A stretch of DNA of 64,000 nt from positions 5,022,001-5,086,000 of the forward strand of contig NZ_CP063373.1 of assembly GCF_015160855.1 (NCBI RefSeq), read 5' to 3'. Positions 1 to 7,945 of the stretch are shown here, piece after piece. Each line of letters begins with the position of its first letter. Position 1 is the first letter of the stretch. The DNA comes from Streptomyces ferrugineus. GTDB taxonomy: Bacteria; Actinomycetota; Actinomycetes; Streptomycetales; Streptomycetaceae. Under the pieces are notes generated by a model, which was not told where the DNA came from, did no database searches, and was given only the letters and a program-made list of their open reading frames with translations. The position numbers and the translations under genes were made by a program.

Positions 1-28
1 CGCACTCTCACCTGATCGGAAATCAAAG

Positions 29-1273
29 ATGTCTAGAACCCATACCTCCCGCGTCGGGTCGCTGGACGTGTTACGCGGTATCGCCATCATCGGAACATTG
101 CTGAGCAACATCTGGGCCTTCGTTCCCCTTGTGGCCGATTCATCCGGAAGCGGCTGGCCCGGGTGGCCGGGCGAGGGTTGGCAAAACAATATTGCCCAGA
201 TCGCCACCGCCGTGGCGAACGGCAAGTTCCTGGCGCTTCTTTCGATACTGTTCGGCGTCGGCATGGCCATTCAGTTCGACTCGGCCAAACGCCGTGGACA
301 CCGCTGGCCCTGGCGATACGGATGGCGTTCACTGCTCCTGATCGCGTACGGCTTCGTCCACTTCGCACTTGTCGTCGAATTCGACGTCCTCATGGGGTAC
401 GGGCTGGTCGCACTGTTGACAGCTCCCCTCCTGTTTCTTCGTACTCGGTGGCTGGCGCTGGTGACCGCGCTCCTGGGTGCGGTGCATCTCTACCGGCATC
501 TCTCCGTCATCGAATGGCAGCCGTACCAGGTGGATGACTACGGAGCGGATTACGCCGAGGAGGACTGGAGCACCGAGAGCGCCGCTGACCTACCCCCTCT
601 GCCGACACCTACCTATTTCGATGAAGTGGCTGGCCGAGTCGGCGAGTTCTGGGAGATCCGTGTGCCGATATTCGAGAACCTCCCAACATATTCAGGGTTT
701 CTGTTCCTCTGCGGGGTTCTGCTGTGGCGGGCTGGGGTTTTCACAGCGGATGAGGAGGCGCGGAAGTTGAGCCGCCTGCTCGCCATGGGGGGTCTCGGCG
801 TAGGGATTCTGATGACCGCGTGGGGGATTCTTCCGGTGCCGGGCGCTGAGGCCCTCGAGCAGATGTCCCGGTACATCAGCGCCCCGATTGTGGCGTTCGG
901 CTACCTGGGTGTGGTGCTCCTTCTTCTGCGGCGCGGCGGTGGTACAGGGTTCGTTACCCGTCGCCTCGCCGAGGTGGGCCGTACCGCGCTGACGTGCTAC
1001 GTGCTGCAGAACATCATCGGCGTGGTGGCCTTCAGTAAATGGGGCTTCCATATCGGACCGCTGGACTCCCTGGGAACGCTGATCGCCTGGGCAGCGATCA
1101 GCGCCCTGCTGATGCTCTTCGCGAACCTGTGGTTGCGACGCTTCAGGCAAGGACCATTCGAAATAGTGTGGAGGACGGGGGTCGACGCCCCCTTCCGCCG
1201 AGCCGACCGCAAACGCGACCAGAGGCACGAACCACAAGCGACGGAGACCGTCACCACCAGCCCCTCGCGGTGA
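29..1273 (+). CDS. DUF418 family membrane protein (YeiB-like)
   Basis: A 414-residue polytopic membrane protein of the DUF418 family (COG2311, YeiB-like), whose biochemical function is unknown. The N-terminus has the family's SLDVLRGIAIIGTLLSNIW segment. A second conserved block follows near residues 65-110 (GKFLALLSILFGVGMAIQF and HRWPWRYGWRSLLL). The C-terminal half has the AFGYLG, GRTALTCYVLQNI and LRRFRQGPFEIVWR motifs. Several hydrophobic stretches fit about eight to ten membrane spans. The start is the ATG at 29; its promoter lies largely outside the window. A decayed C-terminal piece of the same family lies just downstream, followed by a two-component system. It is a close paralogue of the gene at 27656. 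Confidence 0.9.
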   Translation: MSRTHTSRVGSLDVLRGIAIIGTLLSNIWAFVPLVADSSGSGWPGWPGEGWQNNIAQIATAVANGKFLALLSILFGVGMAIQFDSAKRRGHRWPWRYGWRSLLLIAYGFVHFALVVEFDVLMGYGLVALLTAPLLFLRTRWLALVTALLGAVHLYRHLSVIEWQPYQVDDYGADYAEEDWSTESAADLPPLPTPTYFDEVAGRVGEFWEIRVPIFENLPTYSGFLFLCGVLLWRAGVFTADEEARKLSRLLAMGGLGVGILMTAWGILPVPGAEALEQMSRYISAPIVAFGYLGVVLLLLRRGGGTGFVTRRLAEVGRTALTCYVLQNIIGVVAFSKWGFHIGPLDSLGTLIAWAAISALLMLFANLWLRRFRQGPFEIVWRTGVDAPFRRADRKRDQRHEPQATETVTTSPSR

Positions 1274-1644
1274 ACCCGATCGCCGGGGATGCCGACCAGG
1301 ATTCCACCGCCGCCCACCAGCCCCTGGTGGGCGGCGGATCCCGGGCCGGAAGTCGCGCGGCGAGTGGGCTGCTCCGAACTTTTCGCACGCCGCCTGCGGG
1401 CAGGCCCGTCGGGGCAACGAAGCCGACGGACCTGGACGTGGCCCTTGTCGCCGTGGAGCTTGGCCGGCCGCCCTCGGCGCGGTCCACGGCGGGAGCGGAT
1501 AGGTGAAATGCCGCGGATGAGCGGTGCGAAGGCGTGGCTGGTATGCAGGCTGACGCCGGAGCTCCGCAAGAGACTTCGCCGGCTGTAGTGCTACGACGCC
1601 TGCCTGGGGCCTTTCCTGGTCCTGCTGCGGTGGGGTACCGGCTC
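1274..1644. other. Gap without a recognisable gene
   Basis: About 370 bases between the DUF418 gene and a DUF418 fragment. Short open frames occur on both strands but none has a convincing ribosome site or a recognisable family. The stretch is probably decayed DNA between two tandem DUF418 copies. Confidence 0.4.
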
Positions 1645-1809
1645 TGGGCCCTTCGGCACCATCGTTGCGTGGGAGGCGTCAGCTCTCTGCTGATGCTTGC
1701 GGCATCGTTGTGGCTGTGATGGTTCCGGCAGGCTCCCTTCGAACTCGTGTGGCGGGCGCGATGGATACTCCGTCCCGCCGGTTCGACCGCAAGTGCCAGA
1801 AGGAGACTC
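1645..1809 (+). pseudogene. DUF418 C-terminal fragment
   Basis: Translation across frames gives GPFGTIVAWEA, then LMLAASLWL, a stop, and WFRQAPFELVWRA. These match the last 70 residues of the DUF418 proteins at 29 and 27656 (GTFAAWAGISALLMLAAHLWL and RFRQGPFELVWKA). At least one frameshift and an in-frame TGA break it, and the front of the gene is gone. It abuts the histidine kinase gene, so an ancestral DUF418-kinase-regulator order is likely. Confidence 0.85.
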
Positions 1810-3033
1810 TTGTCAACGCCGCGTAGGAGAACTTCCGGGGCACACGGACCGTTGCGGCTGTCGCGTGCCCACGTCGTCACGGTGCTGGGCATGGCCGTGG
1901 TCACGGCAGTGATCGACCTGGGTGAGCTGCTGTGGTTCGGCTACTCCACGGGGTGGCTGCTGGTCACCCTGGTCACCGCCGTCGCGCTTGCAGCGTCATT
2001 GGCCCTGCGCCGCAGGCGCCCGGGGGCGGCGCTCGCCGTTGCCGCTCTGGGCTACGCCGTCGCGTGGGTCATCTCCTGGTCGGAGCCGCGGCCTCTGCCG
2101 GCCATGGCGCAGGCTGCCCTGTGGGTGGCCGTGTTCAGTGCGATCGCCGAGGGAACAAGCCGTCTGCGGCTCACCGCCATCGCCATGCTCGGGATGTGTG
2201 TCGCCATGGAAGCGTTCGAGGGAATCCGTATGAGCGATACATATGCTGCTGGGCGGCCCGAACTCCTGGTCTACGACACGGTAAGCGTCAGTTTCGTCCC
2301 GGTCGTGGTGGTGGCGATCGCCGAGACGGTCCGGGGTCGTATCCGGCTGGCCACCGAACAAGCCGATCAGGCCGAGCGACTGCGTCAGCTGGACGCCCGC
2401 GCCGCGGTCCGTGACGAGCGGCTGCGCCTGGCACGGGAGCTCCACGACGTCGTGGCCAACCGGCTCAGCGCGGTGACCATGCGGATCACTGCCGCCGGTC
2501 ATGTCCGAGGGCGTGACAGCACGGCCGAGAGCGTCGCCCTTGCTGAGATCGGCCATGAGATCGGTACGGCTCTCGGTGAGCTGCGCAGTGTGCTCGGTAC
2601 CCTGCGGGATGACGAAGACGGCATCGGCGCGGCCACTCCGCCCTCGCTGAGGGACGTCGGTCTGCTGGCCGAGGAGGCCCGCCGTGCCGGCGCACTGGTG
2701 GACATCGTCATCAGCGGCGACCCGTACCCGCTGCCCAGCATGGTCGATCTCGCGTCCTACCGCATCGTGCAGGAGGCCCTGACGAACGTGGCCCGTCACG
2801 CCTTCCCTCCGCAGGCGACGGTTCGCCTCGACTACGGCAGTGATCAGCTGCGTGTACGCATCGAAGACGAAGGTGTGCTGCAGCCCGGTTCGCCATCCGG
2901 CTCGTCAGGTCATGGAATCATCGGGATCCGTGAGCGCGCCGCGTTGTGCGGCGGCTGGGCCTCAGCAGGCCCTCGGCCCGGGGGCGGTTGGGGGGTCGAG
3001 GCGGCCCTGCCCGTGAAGAAGGATGGTTCGTGA
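1810..3033 (+). CDS. NarL-type sensor histidine kinase
   Basis: A sensor kinase of about 407 residues. Four to five membrane spans occupy roughly residues 20-165. The HisKA_3 dimerisation/phosphoacceptor segment follows (RLARELHDVVANRLSAV, His near residue 215), then a GHKL ATPase domain with the N-box IVQEALTNVARHA and the G-box GHGIIGIRERAALCGG. It should autophosphorylate and pass phosphate to the regulator encoded directly downstream. I chose the TTG at 1810 because AAGGAG precedes it; an upstream in-frame GTG at 1747 lies inside the DUF418 remnant and would add nonsense sequence. The stop overlaps the regulator start (GTGA), so translation is coupled. The stimulus is not evident. Confidence 0.88.
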   Translation: MSTPRRRTSGAHGPLRLSRAHVVTVLGMAVVTAVIDLGELLWFGYSTGWLLVTLVTAVALAASLALRRRRPGAALAVAALGYAVAWVISWSEPRPLPAMAQAALWVAVFSAIAEGTSRLRLTAIAMLGMCVAMEAFEGIRMSDTYAAGRPELLVYDTVSVSFVPVVVVAIAETVRGRIRLATEQADQAERLRQLDARAAVRDERLRLARELHDVVANRLSAVTMRITAAGHVRGRDSTAESVALAEIGHEIGTALGELRSVLGTLRDDEDGIGAATPPSLRDVGLLAEEARRAGALVDIVISGDPYPLPSMVDLASYRIVQEALTNVARHAFPPQATVRLDYGSDQLRVRIEDEGVLQPGSPSGSSGHGIIGIRERAALCGGWASAGPRPGGGWGVEAALPVKKDGS

Positions 3034-3683
3034 CGTTTTCCATACTGCTCGCCGACGACCAGGACATGGTGCGTACCAGCATGCGCATCATGATCGACGT
3101 CGAGCCCGACCTCGAAGTGGTCGGGGAGGCCGCGGACGGAGAAGCAGCCGTGGCCATGGCCGCCCGGCTTCGCCCCGATGTGGTGGTCATGGACATCCGG
3201 ATGCCGAAGGTGGACGGGGTGGCGGCCACACGCAGGATCATGGCCGAGCCGGATCCGCCGGCTGTCCTCGCGCTCACGACCTTCGACATCGACGAGTACC
3301 TGTTCGGCACCCTCCAGGCGGGAGCCGCCGGATTCGTGCTGAAGAAGGACAGCGCATCCACCCTGCTCGACGGCATCCGGGCCGTCGCCCGCGGCAATGG
3401 CTTCGTCTCGCCCGGACCGACCAGGCGACTGATCGCCCGGGTTTCCGCAGTCGGCGGCGGCCCGTGCGCGCTGCCCACGGAGCTGACGCCGCGGGAACGT
3501 GACGTCCTGGCACTGCTCGGACACGCCCTCAGCAACACGCAGATCGCCCGCAGACTCCACATCGAGGAGAGCACCGTGAAGTCCCACGTCCAGAACGTGC
3601 TCACCAAGCTCAACGCCCGCACCCGCGTACAGGCGGCACTCATCGCGAGCCGGGCCGGGCTCCTCGACGAACCGACGCCGTAA
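3030..3683 (+). CDS. NarL/FixJ-family response regulator
   Basis: A 217-residue regulator. The receiver domain (about residues 1-120) has acidic residues in LLADDQD, the phospho-acceptor Asp in VVMDIRMPKVDG and the conserved Lys in GFVLKKDSA. The C-terminal LuxR-type helix-turn-helix has LTPRERDVLALLG, then SNTQIARRLHIEESTVKSHV. The GTG start at 3030 overlaps the kinase stop by four bases and is preceded by GAAGGA. It is the cognate partner of the kinase upstream. A frameshifted copy of its DNA-binding end survives at 6820-7033. Confidence 0.92.
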   Translation: MTFSILLADDQDMVRTSMRIMIDVEPDLEVVGEAADGEAAVAMAARLRPDVVVMDIRMPKVDGVAATRRIMAEPDPPAVLALTTFDIDEYLFGTLQAGAAGFVLKKDSASTLLDGIRAVARGNGFVSPGPTRRLIARVSAVGGGPCALPTELTPRERDVLALLGHALSNTQIARRLHIEESTVKSHVQNVLTKLNARTRVQAALIASRAGLLDEPTP

Positions 3684-3687
3684 CCGG

Positions 3688-3710
3688 CCTGCCGGACCGG
3701 CCCCGGCAGG
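3688..3710 (+). terminator. Hairpin after the two-component operon
   Basis: CCTGCCGG and CCGGCAGG form a perfect 8-bp stem with a 7-nt loop, four bases after the regulator stop. No T-run follows, as is common for Streptomyces terminators. Confidence 0.6.
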
Positions 3711-4345
3711 GTGTACGGGACGAGACGGCGCGCCTCGCAGCCGCCTCTGCTCTCCCGGTTTCCGCCGGCCTCGGATACCGACAACGGCCGAACGCATCGG
3801 ATGCCCTCGTCGAGACTCAGCCGGCAGGCCAGGCACTCGCCAGGGGCCGTCACCCTTGCGACCACGCCGCGCCGGCCGCACCGTGCACGACTGCCCTGGC
3901 TGACGCGTCCGGCGAACAGAACTCCGCAGAACGGGGCTCCCGGCGCCGCCTGACAACCCGTCAGGCCTCGCAGCACACCCACGGCATCCTCACCGTCCGC
4001 GGCCTGCAGGCCGAAGGAGGAGACACTCCCTGCCGACACACCGGACACCCTCACGTCGCACGCACGTGCACAACTGGCGGCCTGATCATCCGTAGAGCCG
4101 AACCCATGGGACGGCAGATGACGTCCCGTCGTGATCCACGAGGCGGCAGGCCCCGCCGACACCGCGGGCGTACTCCGGCCGGCCGCCCTCTGCCACGCGC
4201 TGTCACCGCCGACGTGCAGGCAACCGCACTCACCCGCCTGCCAGTTCACACCCATCCATGCTCAGCACAGGCTCACCGGGCCGGGGCCTCCTCCACCAGA
4301 AGAGAGAGGTGTGCGGACCAACTCCTCATCAAAAAGGACGACTTC
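3711..4345. other. Long leader/gap with no recognised gene
   Basis: About 635 bases between the two-component operon and the deiminase-like gene. Open frames on both strands are low-complexity shadows with no family resemblance. The promoter for the downstream secreted protein must lie near its 3' end. Confidence 0.4.
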
Positions 4346-4426
4346 ATGCCTCACAGCCCACGAACAGCGCCCAGTCCGCCTCTTCCTCCTCAGCAGGGGA
4401 CAACCACACGGAACGAAGGGACCCAT

Positions 4427-6364
4427 ATGCACAGGAGAAACGCCGGCCAAGTGGTACTCGCCCTCACTGCGACGGCAGCGATGCTCACGCCCCCAGCCCT
4501 GGCATACGCGCAGGAGCCGCTCCGCGTCGACCTGAGGACGGACGTCAACCGCGACGGGCGGGTCGATGTCGCCGGTGGCACCGACACGGCAGGTGAGGAC
4601 ACCTGGTCCGCCGCCCGGGGAGCGGTCTTCCTGCCCAACATCGACGACGACAGCAGGCGCTGCCCGACCACCGGCCCGGGCGGCCGCCCGCTCCCCGACG
4701 CCCAACTGGCCTCCTGCAACGACGCCTCGGACACGAAAGTCAACGGCAGGGCCGACGCGGCCGACCTGGCCCGGGTGCGCTCGGTACCGGTACGGAACCT
4801 GCCCTCCGGCGCCAAGGGCAGCGTCAAGGTCACCAAGGGCGCCGCGCAGAGCAGGGTCTTCGTCAAGCGGAACGGCGCCTGGAAGCCGGTCACTTCGCAG
4901 ACCCGGCTGACGCGGGCCGAGCTGCGCGCCGGCGTCGAGTTCGGCGTCGAGGGCAAGGACGTCATCCGGGACAGCGCGAAGTGGGACGGCCGCGTGGCGA
5001 TCCGGCTGAAGGTGGCCTCGTCCGCGGGCACCGCCTCCGACACCGTCACCCTGCGCGCGGCTCCGCTGCTCACCCACCACGCCCTGCAGAACACCCAGCA
5101 GCTGATGGTCACCAAGGCCCGCGGCAACGACCCCTTTGCCAAGCGCCAGCGCGAGTTCGTCAGGGGCCTGGGCAAGGAGGCCCGGCAGGCCGGGATCACC
5201 AAGCCTCTGGTGACCTTCGAGAAGTACGACGACATCTGGGCCCAGGACTTCGTCGAGCCGGCCTACCTCAACATGACCGGCCCGGACGGACGGCAGCGGA
5301 CGATGCGCGTGATGCTGCGCTCCGCCCAGAATCGGGAGGCGGGCCGCGAACTCTTCGAGAGACTGCGCGGCCCGGACGTCGGCGTCGTGCAGGCCAGGGG
5401 CCGGGTCATGCAGACCTGGGAGACCCTGAACTCCTTCGGCAACCTGGAGACCATCCCGCCCTACGCCCATGAGGGCCGCTCGTTCCCGGCCGGACGGATC
5501 ATCATGGGCGAGCGCAAGGACGCCAGCGGGATCCGTCCCTCGAAGGAGATACGCACCCTGCTGAAGTCCCAGGGACTTCAGGACCCGCTCCTGCTGGACA
5601 CCTCGTGGCTCGGAGTGGGGCACGTCGACGAGTTCGTGCAGTTCCTGCCGGCCGACACCCCGCGCGGCTGGCGGATCGGTCTCGCCGACCCGCGGGCCGG
5701 ACTGCGCCTGCTGCGCGACGCGCAGCGCGACGGCCACGGCGCGAAGAAGATGTTCTCCGTCCCCGGCTTCAACGGCACTCGCCCACCCGCGGAGACCATC
5801 GACCAGACCCTCGCTTCCCCCCACCTCGTGTCCGACAACGAGATGGCGGCCCGGAAGATCGCGGCCAACCTGGAGATCCTCAAGCGGGCGACAGGCGTCA
5901 CCGACGAGGAGACCGTCCGGGTGCCCGCCCTCTACAGCCGGGGCATCCGGGACGCCAGTGCCGACGTCCACATGCCGCTGCTGCGCCGTCTCGGCGGCAG
6001 CGCCGCCACGGAGGCCGCCCGGAAGTACGGCCAGCAGCAGTTCCCCGGCCGCGACGGCAAGCGGGCCCCCCAGGGCGCCGCCTCCGCCGCACCGGCTCCC
6101 AGCACTGTCGAGACCGTCGCGTACGTCCCAGGCGCCGTCAACGGCGTCCTGCTCTCCCGCGAGCGCTACCTCGCCCCGCGCCAGTGGGGTCCCGTCATCG
6201 GCGGCAAGGACATCTTCACCGAGGCCGTCACCGCCGCGTACACACGCGCCGGCATGAAGGTCTCGTACCTCGACGACTGGTACACGTATCACCTCGGCGA
6301 GGGTGAGATCCACTGCGGCACCAACACCCTGCGCGACGCCTCCGCCGCCTGGTGGAAGCCGTAG
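4427..6364 (+). CDS. Secreted protein-arginine deiminase family protein
   Basis: A protein of 645 residues beginning with a signal peptide (Arg-rich start, hydrophobic core, cleavage near ALAYA-QE). Just after it is a Ca-binding-like loop, DVNRDGRVDVAGG. The long C-terminal part resembles the catalytic PAD fold, which converts peptidyl-arginine to citrulline. Candidate catalytic residues are Asp274 (WAQDF), His399 and Asp401 (GHVDEF) and Cys630 (EIHCGTNTLRD), in the order expected for PAD enzymes. The ATG at 4427 has GAAGGGA upstream and puts the signal peptide at the N-terminus. An in-frame ATG at 4346 also has a good AAGGA site and would add 27 residues. Substrate and ecological role are unknown. 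Confidence 0.82.
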   Translation: MHRRNAGQVVLALTATAAMLTPPALAYAQEPLRVDLRTDVNRDGRVDVAGGTDTAGEDTWSAARGAVFLPNIDDDSRRCPTTGPGGRPLPDAQLASCNDASDTKVNGRADAADLARVRSVPVRNLPSGAKGSVKVTKGAAQSRVFVKRNGAWKPVTSQTRLTRAELRAGVEFGVEGKDVIRDSAKWDGRVAIRLKVASSAGTASDTVTLRAAPLLTHHALQNTQQLMVTKARGNDPFAKRQREFVRGLGKEARQAGITKPLVTFEKYDDIWAQDFVEPAYLNMTGPDGRQRTMRVMLRSAQNREAGRELFERLRGPDVGVVQARGRVMQTWETLNSFGNLETIPPYAHEGRSFPAGRIIMGERKDASGIRPSKEIRTLLKSQGLQDPLLLDTSWLGVGHVDEFVQFLPADTPRGWRIGLADPRAGLRLLRDAQRDGHGAKKMFSVPGFNGTRPPAETIDQTLASPHLVSDNEMAARKIAANLEILKRATGVTDEETVRVPALYSRGIRDASADVHMPLLRRLGGSAATEAARKYGQQQFPGRDGKRAPQGAASAAPAPSTVETVAYVPGAVNGVLLSRERYLAPRQWGPVIGGKDIFTEAVTAAYTRAGMKVSYLDDWYTYHLGEGEIHCGTNTLRDASAAWWKP

Positions 6365-6545
6365 CCGCCCCGTTTGAGATCACTCGGTACGGGGTGGATG
6401 AGCAGTGCGTAGGCAAGCAGGTGGCAGAGACGCAAGCACATGGTGTCGGGCTCGGCGTCAGCCAGGTCGTCGATGTCGTGCAGGGGCAGCAGCCGTAGCC
6501 ACGCACCCTGTGGGAACTCTGCCCCTGCCGCTGCCCGGCCAGGCG

Positions 6546-6811
6546 ATGGCGGCGCGTTCTCCCGGGTACGCCATCGCCCCGAGCACGGCCTTCGGCTACC
6601 TGGGGCTCATTCTCGTCCTGCCGCAGTGGCGCGGCAGGGCGGGGTGCGTCGCCGGGTGCTTCGCCGCTGCCGGCTGTACCGCGCTGTCGTGCTGCACGCT
6701 CCCGAACGTCATAGCACTGGTGGTGTTCAGCGGACAGAGCTTCGTAGAGGAACCGGTGGACAGCGTCGGCACCGTAGTCGCGTGGGCAGCGATCAGCGCC
6801 GTGAGCACCCC
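6546..6811 (+). pseudogene. DUF418 internal/C-terminal fragment
   Basis: Translation reads YAIAPSTAFGYLGLILVL, then TALSCCTLPNVIALVVFSG and DSVGTVVAWAAISA. These match consecutive blocks of the intact DUF418 proteins (APIVAFGYLGLTLILL, TALSCYMLQNVIALVIFS, LGSLGTFAAWAGISA). Both ends are missing. The sequence runs straight into a response-regulator fragment. Confidence 0.85.
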
Positions 6812-6819
6812 TCTACGAA

Positions 6820-7033
6820 CTGCCTGCCGAGCTGACACCGCGGGAGCGTGACGTCCTCGCTGTCCTCGGCCAGGCCCTGTGAGCAACACGCAGAGCGCGC
6901 AGCACCTTCACATCGAAGAGAGCACGTCAAGTCCCGCGTCCAGAAGCTGCTCACGAAGCTCAACGCCCGCGCCCGGGTCCAGGCGGCGCTGATCGCCAGC
7001 CGGGCGGGACTGGCCGACGGACAGCTGTGCTGA
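6820..7033 (+). pseudogene. Response-regulator C-terminal fragment
   Basis: Starts with LPAELTPRERDVLAVLGQAL, nearly identical to the end of the regulator at 3030 (LPTELTPRERDVLALLGHAL). A stop/frameshift follows, but further frames give HIEEST and KLNARARVQAALIASRAGL. The receiver domain is absent. Together with the adjoining DUF418 fragment it looks like a deleted copy of the 0-3.7 kb cassette with the kinase lost. Confidence 0.88.
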
Positions 7034-7099
7034 CGGCTCTTGCCAGGGTGCGAGGCCACCCTCAGCGAGACGGCGGGGGATGAAGCCGTGCCGCCGCGC

Positions 7100-7626
7100 C
7101 GCTTCCTTTCCGGCGCTTCTCACGCCGGTCGTCCTGTCGACGAGGGGCAGTCCGGTCGCATCCCGCAGGAGGCGCATCGCGGAACCCGTCCCGCCCCCGC
7201 CCAGGGGGTTCGGACCTGTGTGTTCGCCCCTTTCTCAGCCCGGGCACGGGCGGCGCCCAGGACGAGGCGAGAGATATGGACCAGGCTCGCGTCGGCGCGT
7301 CTACGCAGAACCGCGCCGTGCAGCCGGCTCCACACCCCGGCTTTGGACCAGATCAGAAAACGGCGGTGGGCTGTCGACTTCGAGACACCGAAACACGGGG
7401 GCAGGGACCGCCAGGCGCAACCGCTGACGAGTACGTAGACGATGGCCGCGAACAAGGTCTCATCCGAGGTGTTCGCCGTACCACCCCCCTGTGGCCGCGT
7501 CTGTTGTTCCGGGATCAGTGGCTCGGCCAAGTCCCACAATCCGTCCGGAACGATCCAGCTCCACGTTCCCCATGCCGGGTCGACTTCCGCCTCACCAGGC
7601 GTGAGACGGTCCGCTGCAGTGAACAT
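7100..7626 (-). pseudogene. Frameshifted, truncated IS5-family transposase
   Basis: The N-terminal part has the IS5-type entry domain: VPDGLWDLAEPLIP, then DETLFAAIVYVLVSGCAWRSLP and STAHRRFLIWSKAGVW. It continues to RLVLGAARARAEKGA. After a frameshift the other frame gives LLRDATGLPLV, the usual start of the DDE region. The remaining catalytic half is missing, cut off near the response-regulator fragment. A hairpin (CCCAAC to GTTGG, 7633-7662) just upstream may be part of the element's end. Confidence 0.8.
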
Positions 7627-7945
7627 GACTTGCCCAACGCCTTTCGTGGTGGAAGGGGTTGGACAAAACTTATGGAGTGCTCGGTATCGAAACGCGGCGC
7701 AGACCGTAAGAACGTACTAAGTGCCTAGCGGATCGAGGAGCGACTCCTCCGAAATGAGGAGAACGGTACTCGCCGACTGGCAGCGCGACTCCGAGCCGGT
7801 GCGGGCCAGAGGCTTTCCACAATTCTGTTCGACTGACGAGCGCGCTGGCAGGCTATTCCGGCAAGACAGCGCCGTGGCCGCTCCGGTCTGGATCGAAGCG
7901 GCCACGGCGGTGGCGTGCCGTCTGCCGGTGGTTACCGGCCCACGG

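Noticed and set aside
692..1569. Long minus-strand open frames opposite the first DUF418 gene
   Set aside because: They are antisense frames typical of high-GC coding DNA, without ribosome sites or family motifs.
4262..6313. A 683-codon minus-strand frame opposite the deiminase-like gene
   Set aside because: Composition is Gly/Asp/Val-rich as expected from antisense of a GC3-biased gene; no motifs, whereas the plus-strand frame has a full catalytic set.
6365..6510. Minus-strand text LLPLHDIDDLADAEPDTMCL resembling a transposase end
   Set aside because: Too short to assign and I could not match it to a family with confidence.
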